A stretch of 64,000 nucleotides of DNA from Shewanella sp. SNU WT4 (GTDB lineage: Bacteria > Pseudomonadota > Gammaproteobacteria > Enterobacterales > Shewanellaceae), in assembly GCF_006494715.1 (NCBI RefSeq), contig NZ_CP041151.1, positions 2,914,001 through 2,978,000 of the forward strand, written 5' to 3'. The position numbers were made by a program, and so were the translations under genes. Of the stretch, positions 19,020 to 29,079 are shown one piece after another. The notes below the pieces were generated by a model. The model saw only the letters and a program-made list of their open reading frames with translations. It made no database searches and had not been told where the DNA came from. How positions within the stretch are numbered: position 1 is the stretch's first letter; every line of letters starts with the position of its first letter.

Positions 19020-20534
19020 TTACGGGTGGCAGACATTATGCAATTCAAGGTTAGTGCCTAGATCTTTATTGCGGGTAGTCTTGCTGTTGTCATTACGCTG
19101 CGCGGTTAATTGATCAAGGTAAGCTTGGTCAACATCGTTAGTAATGTAGATACCATCAAATACTGAGGTTTCAAAACGGGCAATGTCCGGATTTTCTTGT
19201 CTAACGGCGGCAATCAAATCGGGCAAATCTTGGAAGATAATGCCATCAGCGCCAATAATCTGGGCAATTTCATCGGCATCGCGACCATGAGCAATCAGCT
19301 CATTAGTGGTTGGCATATCAATGCCATAGACATTAGGGAAGCGAATTTCAGGGGCGGCCGAGGCAAAATACACCTTGTTAGCACCCGCTTCTCTTGCCAT
19401 TTCAATAATTTGCTCTGAAGTAGTACCGCGAACTATCGAATCATCCACCAGCAACACATTCTTACCGTAAAACTCGGTATTAATCGCATTGAGCTTACGA
19501 CGGACTGATTTTTTACGTTCTTGCTGACCAGGCATAATAAAGGTACGGCCAATATAGCGGTTTTTAACGAAGCCTTGGCGATAAGGTAAGTCCATTTCAC
19601 GAGCGATTTCGAGCGCGATATCACACGAGGTTTCTGGAATAGGAATGACCACATCAATATCATGCTCATACCATTCTTTCTTAATCTTCTTACCTAAATA
19701 AGTGCCCATGTTAACGCGACTCGCGTATACCGAGACTTTATCTATGGTTGAATCTGGACGTGCAAAATACACATATTCAAAGATACATGGGCTGTAACTT
19801 GGGGCTTCTGCGCATTGGCGGGTAAATAGGCGGCCATCTAAGGTGATAAAGATGGCTTCACCTGGAGCGACATCGCGTATTACTTCAAAACCGACAGCGT
19901 CCAAGGCCACACTTTCAGAAGCCACCATGTACTCAGTGCCTTTGGCAGTTTCATTTTTACCTAGCACTAATGGCCGAATACCAAAGGGATCGCGAAACGC
20001 CAGCAAACCTTGACCGATAATCATGGCCACTACGGCATAGGCGCCGCGGGTTTGTTGATGCAAGTGAGCCACAGCAGAAAAGACTTCATCTTCAGACAAA
20101 ATCAAGCCTTTAGTTTGCTGCAGTTCATCCGCCAATAAGTTAAGTAACACTTCAGAATCTGAGGTGGTATTCACATGGCGACGTTTTTTAATTAAGGATT
20201 CAGACAGTTCGAGCGTATTGGTTAAATTGCCGTTGTGAGCGAGGGAGATACCAAAGGGGGAATTAACATAAAAAGGTTGCGCTTCCGAGGCACTGGAACT
20301 GCCTGCGGTTGGGTAACGTACGTGCCCTATGCCTGCACTGCCTTGTAGTCTCTGCATGTGTTTAGGTTCAAACACATCACGCACCAGACCATTAGCTTTG
20401 CGTAAACGAAAGGCGGAGCCATCAACAGTCACTATCCCTGCAGCATCTTGGCCTCGATGTTGTAACACAGTCAAAGCATCGTAAATCGTTTGATTAACCG
20501 CCGACGAGCCAATTATTCCAACAATACCACACAT
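19020..20534 (-). CDS. purF: Amidophosphoribosyltransferase PurF
   Basis: This 504-residue enzyme performs the first committed step of purine synthesis, PRPP plus glutamine to phosphoribosylamine. The protein starts MCGIVGIIG, so Cys2 is the glutaminase nucleophile after Met removal. [12 protein letters not shown] and AHNGNLTN are in the amidotransferase half; the PRPP loop [14 protein letters not shown] is in the C-terminal half. Length matches E. coli (505). It follows cvpA by 39 bp in the conserved cvpA-purF order; a PurR operator was not identified. Confidence 0.97.
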   Translation of the reverse strand: MCGIVGIIGSSAVNQTIYDALTVLQHRGQDAAGIVTVDGSAFRLRKANGLVRDVFEPKHMQRLQGSAGIGHVRYPTAGSSSASEAQPFYVNSPFGISLAHNGNLTNTLELSESLIKKRRHVNTTSDSEVLLNLLADELQQTKGLILSEDEVFSAVAHLHQQTRGAYAVVAMIIGQGLLAFRDPFGIRPLVLGKNETAKGTEYMVASESVALDAVGFEVIRDVAPGEAIFITLDGRLFTRQCAEAPSYSPCIFEYVYFARPDSTIDKVSVYASRVNMGTYLGKKIKKEWYEHDIDVVIPIPETSCDIALEIAREMDLPYRQGFVKNRYIGRTFIMPGQQERKKSVRRKLNAINTEFYGKNVLLVDDSIVRGTTSEQIIEMAREAGANKVYFASAAPEIRFPNVYGIDMPTTNELIAHGRDADEIAQIIGADGIIFQDLPDLIAAVRQENPDIARFETSVFDGIYITNDVDQAYLDQLTAQRNDNSKTTRNKDLGTNLELHNVCHP

Positions 20535-20573
20535 GGGTAAGTATCCTCATTGTAAGATGTTCAAATTCTATTT

Positions 20574-21062
20574 TTATAATGTAGGTACAAAGCTTGAGGT
20601 GCTTTCCAAGTAGTTAAAAAACCACTGAATGACTACCCCAAATTCGGGCACGAGTACGGATTCCTTCCACCAAATGGCAGACGGAGCGCCGGTAAACGCA
20701 TCCATAAAAAACAATATGGCACTAACAATCAAGGCGCCGCGTAGTGCGCCAAAACATAATCCTAAGACCCTATCGGTTCCCGATAGGCCGGTTTTTGAGA
20801 CTAACTGACCCAAGATATAGTTAACGAACGCACCGACCATTAAGGTGCACACAAACAAAATGGCAATGGCGACACCATTGCGTAAGAATTGGTCCTGTAA
20901 TTGGGTGAGATGAGCAGCTAGCGGTTCATAAAACTCACTGGCGACAAAGAAGGCAACAAACCAAACCACTAAAGACATGGCCTCTTTGGCAAAGCCACGG
21001 ATCAAACTGATCAATGTCGATAAACCAACGATGGCGATAATGGCGTAATCAATCCAAACCAT
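20574..21062 (-). CDS. cvpA: Colicin V production family membrane protein CvpA
   Basis: A small polytopic membrane protein starting [20 protein letters not shown]. The conserved [15 protein letters not shown] opening and the four hydrophobic segments match CvpA. It is needed for colicin V export and for bile/envelope tolerance in enteric bacteria; the activity is not known. The frame is open to 21,086, but M at 21,062 matches the family start. It is co-transcribed with purF. Confidence 0.9.
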   Translation of the reverse strand: MVWIDYAIIAIVGLSTLISLIRGFAKEAMSLVVWFVAFFVASEFYEPLAAHLTQLQDQFLRNGVAIAILFVCTLMVGAFVNYILGQLVSKTGLSGTDRVLGLCFGALRGALIVSAILFFMDAFTGAPSAIWWKESVLVPEFGVVIQWFFNYLESTSSFVPTL

Positions 21063-21188
21063 AAAATATGCTATCCGATACAGCAATTGAAGTCGGCGGG
21101 ATAATAACAGAGACGGTTAGGATTCTCACCCCCAGAAAATGTATTATCCGTAGGGGAAACAATCCCCTATTGCCGACACTAACGATGA

Positions 21189-21845
21189 TTAACCTTGAAT
21201 GGGATCGTAATTAACGATTCGCCCCTTAAGATCAGTCAATTTATGAACCCGAGCCTGCATGCCAGAAAGCTTATCTTTATTAATTTCGGGTCCTACAAAT
21301 ACCTTAGTTAACTGCCCATCCACAGGTTTAGCGGGATAGGTATAAGTCGGGAAACCCGCTTTACGCAGCTGCGCGACTAAGGCATTAACATTGTTTGCAT
21401 TAGCAAAGCTACCCAGTTGCAGCGTCCATCCAGCTTTGGCGCTAATTGACGCCGTTTGCGTTTCAGGCTTAGGTTTTGGCTTAGCTTCTGGTTTTGGCTC
21501 GACCTTAGGCTGAGGTTTTGGCTCAGGCTTAGGTTGCGCCTTAGCTTCTGACTTCACTTCTGGCTTTGGCTCGGGCTTAACTTCTGGTTTAGGCTCAACT
21601 TTAGCCGCCGATTCGGTTTTACCTTCAAGGCTTGACTGCACTGGCGCTTGGCTAAGATCTACCGGGGCAATACTTGCCACTTCAAATGTTGCCGGCGGCG
21701 TTTGCGTTTTTGGTCGCAGCGGAATTTCAGCAAAGGTTTCTTGCTCTTGCAGCGGCTTGCCATCCAACATATCTGGCAAAAAAATCACTCCAAGTGCTAC
21801 CAGCACTATTATTCCAACCAGTCGATTATGAAACTGAGTAGACAA
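21189..21845 (-). CDS. SPOR-domain protein, DedD-like
   Basis: A 218-residue envelope protein. An N-terminal membrane anchor (LVGIIVLVALGVIFLPDML) is followed by a long periplasmic linker of alternating Pro-Lys-Glu units (repeated KPEPKPE/KPEVK types, about residues 80-130) and a C-terminal SPOR domain (GWTLQLGSFANANNVNALVA to GRIVNYDP) that binds denuded glycan strands at the division site. Position between folC and cvpA is that of dedD in E. coli, so a DedD role in septation is likely. Confidence 0.85.
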   Translation of the reverse strand: MSTQFHNRLVGIIVLVALGVIFLPDMLDGKPLQEQETFAEIPLRPKTQTPPATFEVASIAPVDLSQAPVQSSLEGKTESAAKVEPKPEVKPEPKPEVKSEAKAQPKPEPKPQPKVEPKPEAKPKPKPETQTASISAKAGWTLQLGSFANANNVNALVAQLRKAGFPTYTYPAKPVDGQLTKVFVGPEINKDKLSGMQARVHKLTDLKGRIVNYDPIQG

Positions 21846-21846
21846 A

Positions 21847-23133
21847 CTATTTCCCTTCTAAAACGTTACTAAACGCAGCCACGGTATAAAACGACCCGAA
21901 CACTATTACTGCATCCCCAGCTTGCTGGTGCTCGCCAATGGCTTGCCAAGCACTGGCCATATCAGCAAAACAGTGAGAAGTTTCAGTGGCTAAATATTGT
22001 TGTAAATCTGACGCCTTAGCGCCTCTGGCATTATCAATGGAAATAAGGTACCAGTTGTCAATCACAGGCGCGAGACAATCCATCACCCCTTTAATGTCTT
22101 TATCTTTAAGCATGCCGCATAAGCCAATAATGCGCTTAGCACCGAGCTCAACTAACTTATGTGCCAAGTAACGGGCAGCATGTGGGTTATGAGCCACATC
22201 CACATAGGTCAGCGGTTGCTTGCTCACGCATTCAAACCGCCCAGCTAACTTAGCGTTTAATAACCCTTGTGAAATATGGGCAAACGCTAAATCAGGCATA
22301 AGTTGCTCAAGTGCTGCCAGCGCAGTGGCCGCATTAGCAAGCGGTAATTGCGGTACCGGTAAACCTTGCCATTGCCACACAGGGCCTTGGTAATCAAAAG
22401 TTTGGGCTGGCTGATTAACGCTAAAACCATGGGGTTGATAATGAAACGACTGCCCGACTTGAATAAATTGGGCGCCAATATTGTTAGCTACCGCTAACAC
22501 CGAGGCAGGACAATCGGGATCGCCGCTAATGGCAGGTTTGCCTGCGCGAAATATGCCTGCTTTCTCTTTACCCACTAATTCGCGGGTATCGCCTAAATAC
22601 TCTTGATGATCTAAATCAATAGCGGTAACCACGCTCACATCAGCGTCAATCAGGTTAGTTGCATCTAATCTGCCGCCTAAGCCCACTTCTAAAATGATCA
22701 CATCGAGCGCTTGCCGCTTGAAAATCACTAAGGCAGCTAAGGTGGCAAATTCAAAGAAGGTCAGTGATAACTCAGCGCGGGTGCGTTCAATTAATTGAAA
22801 AGCTGCAATTAGCTGCTCATCACTAACATCGACTCCATTAACGCTAATGCGCTCGTTATAGCGCAATAAGTGCGGTGAGCTATACACACCCACGCTGTAA
22901 CCAGCCTCTTGCAAGATACTGGCTAGCATGGCGCAAGTCGTACCTTTACCATTGGTACCCGCCACAGTAATGACCTTGCTTGGCGTTAACGTCTTAACCC
23001 CAAGGCGCTCTGCCACTTGGCTAATACGGGTCAGTCCCATGTCGATTTCAGTGGGATGCATAGCCAAAATATAATCAAGCCAAGTGTCAAGACTACTATT
23101 GGCAGCAGGGCTCTGTAAGCTATTTGTCGTCAT
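21847..23133 (-). CDS. folC: Dihydrofolate synthase / folylpolyglutamate synthase FolC
   Basis: A Mur-ligase-type ATPase that adds glutamate to dihydropteroate and to folates. The P-loop VITVAGTNGKGTTCAMLASI is near residue 50, with SPHLLRYNERI, a metal-binding ILEVGLGGRLDATN, and DVAHNPHAAR in the C-terminal domain. I start at MTTNSLQSP (23,133), one base after the truA stop codon (TAATATG). In E. coli accD lies between truA and folC; here it is absent and the two genes are coupled. Confidence 0.94.
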   Translation of the reverse strand: MTTNSLQSPAANSSLDTWLDYILAMHPTEIDMGLTRISQVAERLGVKTLTPSKVITVAGTNGKGTTCAMLASILQEAGYSVGVYSSPHLLRYNERISVNGVDVSDEQLIAAFQLIERTRAELSLTFFEFATLAALVIFKRQALDVIILEVGLGGRLDATNLIDADVSVVTAIDLDHQEYLGDTRELVGKEKAGIFRAGKPAISGDPDCPASVLAVANNIGAQFIQVGQSFHYQPHGFSVNQPAQTFDYQGPVWQWQGLPVPQLPLANAATALAALEQLMPDLAFAHISQGLLNAKLAGRFECVSKQPLTYVDVAHNPHAARYLAHKLVELGAKRIIGLCGMLKDKDIKGVMDCLAPVIDNWYLISIDNARGAKASDLQQYLATETSHCFADMASAWQAIGEHQQAGDAVIVFGSFYTVAAFSNVLEGK

Positions 23134-23134
23134 A

Positions 23135-23917
23135 TTAATCCGCCAAAAATAATGGCCCCATGGCCGGCTTAGGCAACTCATAATTAGGGTAAGTCACATC
23201 CACTAAATATAAACCGTGGGGTTTAGCGGTAGCGGCGGCTTTACTGCGATCTTTTAGTGCCAATAATTTGCCGAGATAATCAAGGTCTTCTCTGCCATAG
23301 CCGACTTCTAACAACGAGCCTACTATGTTGCGCACCATATGATGTAAAAAAGCGTTGGCGGCAATATCAACAATAATGAAGGCGCCATGACGACTCACAT
23401 CCACACGATGAACATTGCGAAACGGTGTTTTTGACTGACACTGAATGGCTCTAAAACTAGTGAAGTCTTGCTCGCCTAAAATGTACTGCGCCGCTAAGTG
23501 CATACGCTGCTCATCAATTTGACCCGCATACTGACTCACACCATAGCGCAAAATGCCTGGACGCAAATTATGGTTATAAATCACGTAACGATAACGCCGT
23601 GCAGTGGCTGAGAAGCGTGCATGAAAATCATCATCCACTTCCATGGCCCAGCGCACAGCAATGTTATCGGGTAAATGGCTATTGACCCCTAAGGTCCATG
23701 CCCCTAAATTACGCACCGCTTGGGTATCAAAATGCACCACTTGACCAGTGGCGTGCACGCCGGCATCGGTGCGGCCAGCGCATTGAACTAAAATAGGTTC
23801 ATTGGCAATCACTGATAAGGCGCGCTCGACTTGCGCTTGCACTGAATCCACTTCCGCTTGGCGCTGCCAACCGTAAAAACCACTGCCATCGTATTCAACC
23901 CCTAAGGCTATACGCAT
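23135..23917 (-). CDS. truA: tRNA pseudouridine(38-40) synthase TruA
   Basis: The catalytic aspartate is in [19 protein letters not shown] and the fold start in [32 protein letters not shown] and [15 protein letters not shown] complete the family pattern. It modifies the anticodon stem-loop of many tRNAs. Three consecutive ATG codons precede RIALG; the third (23,917) has the best spacing to the AGAGAG ribosome site, so I choose it. Confidence 0.94.
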   Translation of the reverse strand: MRIALGVEYDGSGFYGWQRQAEVDSVQAQVERALSVIANEPILVQCAGRTDAGVHATGQVVHFDTQAVRNLGAWTLGVNSHLPDNIAVRWAMEVDDDFHARFSATARRYRYVIYNHNLRPGILRYGVSQYAGQIDEQRMHLAAQYILGEQDFTSFRAIQCQSKTPFRNVHRVDVSRHGAFIIVDIAANAFLHHMVRNIVGSLLEVGYGREDLDYLGKLLALKDRSKAAATAKPHGLYLVDVTYPNYELPKPAMGPLFLAD

Positions 23918-23978
23918 CATCATCTCTCTACTGCAAATTTGCGGCAAATATACCATAAAGGCCGCACAGGCTCTGCAT

Positions 23979-24005
23979 AAAAAAACGGCGCCTAGTGGCG
24001 CCGTT
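23979..24005 (-). terminator. Terminator downstream of fimV
   Basis: AACGGCGCC and GGCGCCGTT form a perfect 9-bp stem around a four-base loop; the minus strand continues into seven Ts. It begins 16 bp beyond the fimV stop codon and separates fimV from truA. Confidence 0.9.
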
Positions 24006-24020
24006 CATTACTCTTGGGGC

Positions 24021-27000
24021 TTAGCCTAATTTAGCTAATAACTTTTTAGCTTCTACTTGCTGCTGCTCGTTACCATCGAGCTTAACTTCGGCAAGTAACG
24101 CCTTTGCACTATCGGCATCTTCAATCTCAAGGTAAGCACGAGCGAGATCGAGTTTGGCATTAACTGCATTTTCTTCATCATCAACATCAATTAAATCAAC
24201 ACCATTGAATAATTGCGTCACTTCGCTCATCACCATTTCAGGCTCGCGATACCTGTCAGCAATATCTTCTGGTTCATTGGCTTCATTGAGTAAACGGTCA
24301 ATATCTATATAGCCGTTATCACGCTGAAAATTCGATAAATCATTATCATACTTAGCTTGATTGCTACTCTCTTTCGCATCTAACGCCGCCAACGCCTCTT
24401 CAACGGTTAACTTTGACTTGCCTGGGTTTAATGCCAGTAAGTCAAAGTCACTATCAAGCTCTGTGATCGCATGTAAATCGACATCAGCACTGCTATCAAA
24501 ATCTACACTCGCTTTTAGATCACTTGCAAAATCGGTATCTATGTCGATATGACTATCAAGCGCGGAGCCGATATCAAACACCGCAGGTTCTGCATGCTCA
24601 GTAAATTGCGCCAGTAAATCATCATCGGACAGAGAATCCAGCGGGTCTAAGGCTTCTTGGTCTAGGTCTGAGACGTATAGGTCAAAATCTGGCTCAGCAC
24701 TTGTCTTAGCATCTAGAGGAGCATGACTCACAGCATCTGAATGACTATTGCCATCGGTTTTAGCGACAGCTATAGCGGCAACGGGTGCAACAACAGCAGC
24801 GATTTCGGTAGCAACGTCAAATACGTCGTCAGTGGCCAAGTCTGCGGTAACCTCAGTTGCCATTGCCGGCGAAATGCTAGGTTCGATAGCCTTAAGGGGT
24901 AAAGTATTGAGATCTTCCGTATCGAGATTTAACGCCTCGCTATCTAAAACGTCGATATCTGAAATAACCGGTTCTAAGTGTCCGGCATCACCCGCAAAAT
25001 CAATCTCAGTATCATAAGCCGCGAAATCAAAACTGACGTCATCGTCACTGATAGCAATAATGTCAGTATCTAAGGCTGCAAAGGCATCGAGTTCTGTATT
25101 CACTGGCAAGCCAAGCTCTGGCTTAATGCCAGAATCACTCAGGTGGCTGCTATCAATATCAGTGTTGGTATCAATGTTATTAAGTTCATCCTCAACTGGC
25201 GTCGTCAATGGCTGCGCTTGAATGTCAGCAATACTTGAGTAAGTGAACTCCTCTTCTGGCAACAGTAAATCGTCTTCAAACACAGCGAGTTCTTCTTCGA
25301 GTGCTAGTGCCTCTGGGGCGACAAATTGCGGTGCTAATTCTGTTGCTAAATTTAACTCAAGCTCTGAAATCAACTCTGCTTCAGCTAAATCATCCACATT
25401 ATCTGTGACCAATAACTCTGACTCATTGACCACCAATGGTTCATCTTGCGTACCGACCAAAGATGCCATAGCAGGTTCATGCTGAGATTCGAAGTGTGGG
25501 GCTTCTAGTTTATCAGTATCATTATCTAGGTTAAGCGCAGTGCTAGCATTGTTGTCATTGACCTCATCAGCCGTATTCAGATCTGTTGAATCTAAGTCTG
25601 CTGAATTTAAATCTATAGCACTGTCACCAATCGAGTCTAAACCTGACTCATCAACATTAAGCTCTAAAGTATTAAGTTCAGGCGCATTCATGTCATCAAG
25701 ACTATCAGTCGCGAGCAGGCTCACTTCTGTATCAAGTGAGTCGAGTTCGATGTTTGAATTTAGGTCTAGCCCAGTTACATCAGGTTCAATCAGCGCCTCT
25801 TCTACGGCAACCGATTGCACTAACAGCATCTCTAATTCGTCAGCATCATCATCGATGTTAAGCCCTGACTCACTAACCACATGTTCATCAATAGAATTTA
25901 GGTCTAGCTCAGTTACATCAGGCTCAATCAGCGCCTCTTCTACGGCAACCGATTGCGCTAACAGCATCTCTAATTCGTCAGCATCATCATCGATGTTAAG
26001 CCCTGAGCCACTCGCCACATGTTCATCAATAGAATTTAGGTCTAGCTCAGTTACATCAGGCTCAATCAGCGCCTCTTCTACAGCTACCGATTGTGCTAAT
26101 AGCATCTCTAATTCGTCAGCATCATCATCGATGTTAAGCCCTGACTCACTCGCCACATGTTCATCAATAGAATTTAGGTCTAGTTCATCAAACTCAGGCT
26201 CAATCAGCGCCTCTTCTACGGCTACCGATTGCGCAAATAAATCTTCTAAGATATCGCTATCGGCATCAACATCTAATGATGTAACACTGTCCTTGCTGTC
26301 TTCTGCATCTAACTGGCTGAACAAATCATTTAAATCATCTTGAGAAATAGTTTCACTCGGCGATCTTGGTGGCGCGCTAATAAAATCAGCCTCTAAGTCA
26401 GCTAATAATGCACTCTCGGCGTCATCATCAAGGGATACTGCGTCCAAATTAAGTTCATCGCCAACATCGTTAGTGGCATGAGTAACATCATCCTCTTCTG
26501 GCATTTCTAAGCTAGCTAATAACGCGTCTAAATCAGTCTCACTGCTATCTAAGCCCGCAGATTGCTCGCCCATAGCTTCAGCCCATAAGTCATCTAAGGA
26601 CTGACCACCATCGCTTGCTAAATCAAACTCATCATTACTATCAAGGCCATCAGTACTCAAACTTACTTCAGGGGCTAAATCAACCGTATCAAGTTCGAGC
26701 AAGCTATCAAGGGAGTCATCATCAAGATGTACACTGGGCTCATCAGCAGCCACCTCTGTTGGCGCTGCGGCAACGACTGCGGCGGTAGCAGCGACTAACG
26801 GCGCAACACTGGCGGACGCTGACACTGGCGCTTGGCGCCTACGCAGCAACAAACCAATCATCAGTAACAATAAGATGATAATTGCAGCACTTACGCCGCC
26901 TACTAACCAAGGATTATCTAACAGACTTGGCTCAGCATCTTTAATCGGCACTGTGCTTTGCTGCTGCTTGAGCATTTCAATTTCGGCGTTCAGCACTGCC

Positions 27001-27824
27001 ACTTGCTGACGACTTGCCATCAATTGCTCTTCAAGTGCCGCGATGGTGGTGCTTAATTCTTCCAACCTAACTTTGAGGTTTTTATTATCTAAGTCAGACA
27101 CCAGTTGTTGATCAAGCGCTCTTGCCAGTTCATCCGTCAATGCCAAATTCTTGGCTTGATTTTCTTCCAAGCTTGCAATCATTTTGACTAATTCACTATT
27201 AGTCACAGCAGTGCCACCTTGGGATGCTGGTACAGCTGGATTTGCTGCTGGCTCTGAAGTTACTTGGGATGGCTGAGAGTTAACAAGTACTGGGACAACG
27301 GGTGGTGATACTGGCTGCACAACCACAGGTGGCGGTGATACTTTAGCGCGGCTAGGTTTAGGAGCCTCTGCCGCATTATTAGCATTGCTGGCGGTGAGAT
27401 TATCAAATTGCTGCTGCTTTTGTTTGCGGGTTAAGCGACTCCAATTGACATCATCTTGCTCAGCTCGGCTTTTGGCACGCTCAGCAGGAATGGCGGCCAT
27501 ATCGGCGCCACTTGGGATAGTTAACAACATGCCCTTTTCAAGGCTATTGAAATTATTGCTAGCAAACGCATGCGGGTTGGCCTCATAAATAGCGGCCATG
27601 ACTTGATAAACACTTAAACTGGGATCGGGACGCATCTTAACCGCTATGCCCCAAAAAGTGTCAGACGCAGACGTTGGGCCATACTGTTTAACCATTTGCC
27701 GTGTTTGGCCTTCAGGCCCAGTTAATCGCAGCGGCTCTGCCGCTTGCACTGTCGTCATTACCAAAGGCAACGCCAACAACACAGGTCGCCATGCATTAAA
27801 CCAAGTTGCCATACAAAAATTCAT
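24021..27824 (-). CDS. fimV: FimV/HubP-type polar landmark protein
   Basis: A 1267-residue protein with the full FimV layout: signal peptide (to TTVQA, about residue 28), a LysM-type peptidoglycan-binding region (DTFWGIAVKMRPDPSLSVYQ, about residues 55-105), a Pro/Val-rich linker, a coiled coil (about 205-285), one membrane helix (about 303-325), a very acidic cytoplasmic region of roughly 850 residues, and the conserved C-terminal FimV motif (LDLARAYLEIEDADSAKALL). HubP proteins recruit flagellar, chemotaxis and chromosome-partition factors to the pole. The acidic region contains four 46-residue tandem repeats. Confidence 0.93.
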   Translation of the reverse strand: MNFCMATWFNAWRPVLLALPLVMTTVQAAEPLRLTGPEGQTRQMVKQYGPTSASDTFWGIAVKMRPDPSLSVYQVMAAIYEANPHAFASNNFNSLEKGMLLTIPSGADMAAIPAERAKSRAEQDDVNWSRLTRKQKQQQFDNLTASNANNAAEAPKPSRAKVSPPPVVVQPVSPPVVPVLVNSQPSQVTSEPAANPAVPASQGGTAVTNSELVKMIASLEENQAKNLALTDELARALDQQLVSDLDNKNLKVRLEELSTTIAALEEQLMASRQQVAVLNAEIEMLKQQQSTVPIKDAEPSLLDNPWLVGGVSAAIIILLLLMIGLLLRRRQAPVSASASVAPLVAATAAVVAAAPTEVAADEPSVHLDDDSLDSLLELDTVDLAPEVSLSTDGLDSNDEFDLASDGGQSLDDLWAEAMGEQSAGLDSSETDLDALLASLEMPEEDDVTHATNDVGDELNLDAVSLDDDAESALLADLEADFISAPPRSPSETISQDDLNDLFSQLDAEDSKDSVTSLDVDADSDILEDLFAQSVAVEEALIEPEFDELDLNSIDEHVASESGLNIDDDADELEMLLAQSVAVEEALIEPDVTELDLNSIDEHVASGSGLNIDDDADELEMLLAQSVAVEEALIEPDVTELDLNSIDEHVVSESGLNIDDDADELEMLLVQSVAVEEALIEPDVTGLDLNSNIELDSLDTEVSLLATDSLDDMNAPELNTLELNVDESGLDSIGDSAIDLNSADLDSTDLNTADEVNDNNASTALNLDNDTDKLEAPHFESQHEPAMASLVGTQDEPLVVNESELLVTDNVDDLAEAELISELELNLATELAPQFVAPEALALEEELAVFEDDLLLPEEEFTYSSIADIQAQPLTTPVEDELNNIDTNTDIDSSHLSDSGIKPELGLPVNTELDAFAALDTDIIAISDDDVSFDFAAYDTEIDFAGDAGHLEPVISDIDVLDSEALNLDTEDLNTLPLKAIEPSISPAMATEVTADLATDDVFDVATEIAAVVAPVAAIAVAKTDGNSHSDAVSHAPLDAKTSAEPDFDLYVSDLDQEALDPLDSLSDDDLLAQFTEHAEPAVFDIGSALDSHIDIDTDFASDLKASVDFDSSADVDLHAITELDSDFDLLALNPGKSKLTVEEALAALDAKESSNQAKYDNDLSNFQRDNGYIDIDRLLNEANEPEDIADRYREPEMVMSEVTQLFNGVDLIDVDDEENAVNAKLDLARAYLEIEDADSAKALLAEVKLDGNEQQQVEAKKLLAKLG
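25763..26235 (-). repeat. Tandem 138-bp repeats inside fimV
   Basis: Four copies of a 46-codon unit occur with an exact 138-bp period; the marker word TCTACRGC starts at 25,801, 25,939, 26,077 and 26,215 on the plus strand. The encoded unit contains QSVAVEEALIEP, ELDLNSIDEHV and SGLNIDDDADELEML. The first and fourth units are diverged at their ends. The near identity in DNA points to recent duplication and likely copy-number variation between strains. Confidence 0.9.
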
Positions 27825-27893
27825 CCATTCATCCCTTAGCAGCGCTAAACATCATCCCACCAAACAATTATCTTAGGCAATTGTATTTATTGA

Positions 27894-28010
27894 AATTACT
27901 ATAAACTAGAAACCCGCGCCGAGCTAGTCTGGCACGCAATCGCCGTGGCTCTGGCCGCGGATGATTACCGTCCGCAGTTGCCTGATATTGCCTGGGTCAA
28001 ACAGGTATAA
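27894..28010 (+). pseudogene. Short coding-like remnant, C-terminal end of an unknown gene
   Basis: An open stretch after a TGA reads NYYKLETRAELVWHAIAVAL followed by AADDYRPQLPDIAWVKQV and a TAA, directly before a hairpin terminator. The segment has richer GC and a protein-like composition compared with flanking spacer. There is no start codon and no room for a gene between fimV and it. I cannot name the family. It may be the tail of a deleted plus-strand gene. Confidence 0.3.
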
Positions 28011-28038
28011 AAAAACCTGCAAAATGCAGGCCTTTTTT
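28010..28038. terminator. Bidirectional terminator between fimV region and asd
   Basis: CCTGC (28016-28020) and GCAGG (28026-28030) form a stem around AAAAT, with an A run on the left and a T run on the right, so it can terminate the asd transcript on the minus strand and any plus-strand transcript ending at 28,010. Confidence 0.75.
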
Positions 28039-28062
28039 ACGTTTAACTAGTCAGTGACGTCA

Positions 28063-29079
28063 TTAATAGTAATCACGTACTAAAATTTCAGCAATTTGAA
28101 TACTATTTAATGCAGCACCTTTGCGAATATTGTCAGACACTACCCACATATTGATGCCGTTTTCATGGGAAATGTCATTGCGCACTCGCCCCACAAATAC
28201 CGCATCAGCCCCCGCAGCATCAGTCACAGCTGTTGGGTATTCACTGTCAGTTTCAAACAGTTCAACGCCAGGGGCATCTCTTAATACTGACTTAATCGCT
28301 TCAGCGTCAACGCTTTGGACAGTTTCTAAGTGAATGGCTTCTGAATGACCATAAAACACCGGAACGCGCACAGCGGTTGGATTCACAGTAATTTGGGTAT
28401 CACCCAAAATTTTCTGAGTTTCCCACACCATTTTCATTTCTTCTTTGGTGTAGCCGTTATCTAAAAACACATCGATATGCGGCAACGCATTGAAAGCAAT
28501 TTGCTTATCGTACACTTTTGATTCTGCTGGCAAGCCTTGCAGTAAACGGGCGCACTGCGCTGCTAACTCTTCAATGGCTTCTTTACCTGTGCCCGACACA
28601 GATTGATAAGTCGCGACGTTAATGCGGCTAATACCAAAGGCATCATAAATAGGCTTTAATGCCACCAGCATCTGGATGGTTGAGCAATTAGGATTGGCAA
28701 TAATATTGCGATTACGGAAATCAGCAATAGCATGCGGATTCACCTCAGGGATCACTAATGGAATATCCGCGTCATAACGGAAATGTGAGGTGTTATCTAT
28801 CACCACACAACCGAATTCAGCGGCAATAGGCGCCCATTTGGCAGACACATCACCACCTGCAGAGAAGAAACCAATCTGCGCCTGACTCCAGTCAAAGGTT
28901 TCTACGTCGAGGATTTCTACTTGTTTACCGTGAAATTCAACGGTTTCACCAGCACTACGACGGCTAGCCAGCGGAAAAAGTTTGGCTACTGGGAAATTGC
29001 GTTCCTCTAAAATCTCGATCATGGTTTGACCGACAGCTCCGGACGCGCCCAACACTACAACATTAAATTCCTGCGACAT
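28063..29079 (-). CDS. asd: Aspartate-semialdehyde dehydrogenase
   Basis: A 338-residue NADP-dependent enzyme that reduces aspartyl phosphate on the route to lysine, threonine and methionine. The Rossmann loop is VVLGASGAVGQTMIEIL, the catalytic cysteine is in IIANPNCSTIQMLVAL, and the substrate His in VPVFYGHSEAIHLET. These residues make it a genuine Asd and not the degenerate Usg paralogue found at this place in E. coli. It follows pdxB with no gap, in the same direction. Confidence 0.92.
   Translation of the reverse strand: MSQEFNVVVLGASGAVGQTMIEILEERNFPVAKLFPLASRRSAGETVEFHGKQVEILDVETFDWSQAQIGFFSAGGDVSAKWAPIAAEFGCVVIDNTSHFRYDADIPLVIPEVNPHAIADFRNRNIIANPNCSTIQMLVALKPIYDAFGISRINVATYQSVSGTGKEAIEELAAQCARLLQGLPAESKVYDKQIAFNALPHIDVFLDNGYTKEEMKMVWETQKILGDTQITVNPTAVRVPVFYGHSEAIHLETVQSVDAEAIKSVLRDAPGVELFETDSEYPTAVTDAAGADAVFVGRVRNDISHENGINMWVVSDNIRKGAALNSIQIAEILVRDYY

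Noticed and set aside
25540..26343. 267-codon serine-rich frame antisense to fimV
   Set aside because: It mirrors the acidic Asp/Glu/Leu-rich repeats of fimV on the opposite strand and has no family features.
28063..29079. Usg-1 (catalytically dead paralogue of Asd) as the identity of this gene
   Set aside because: The catalytic cysteine (NPNCST) and histidine (GHSEAIHLE) are present, so a functional Asd is the better call.
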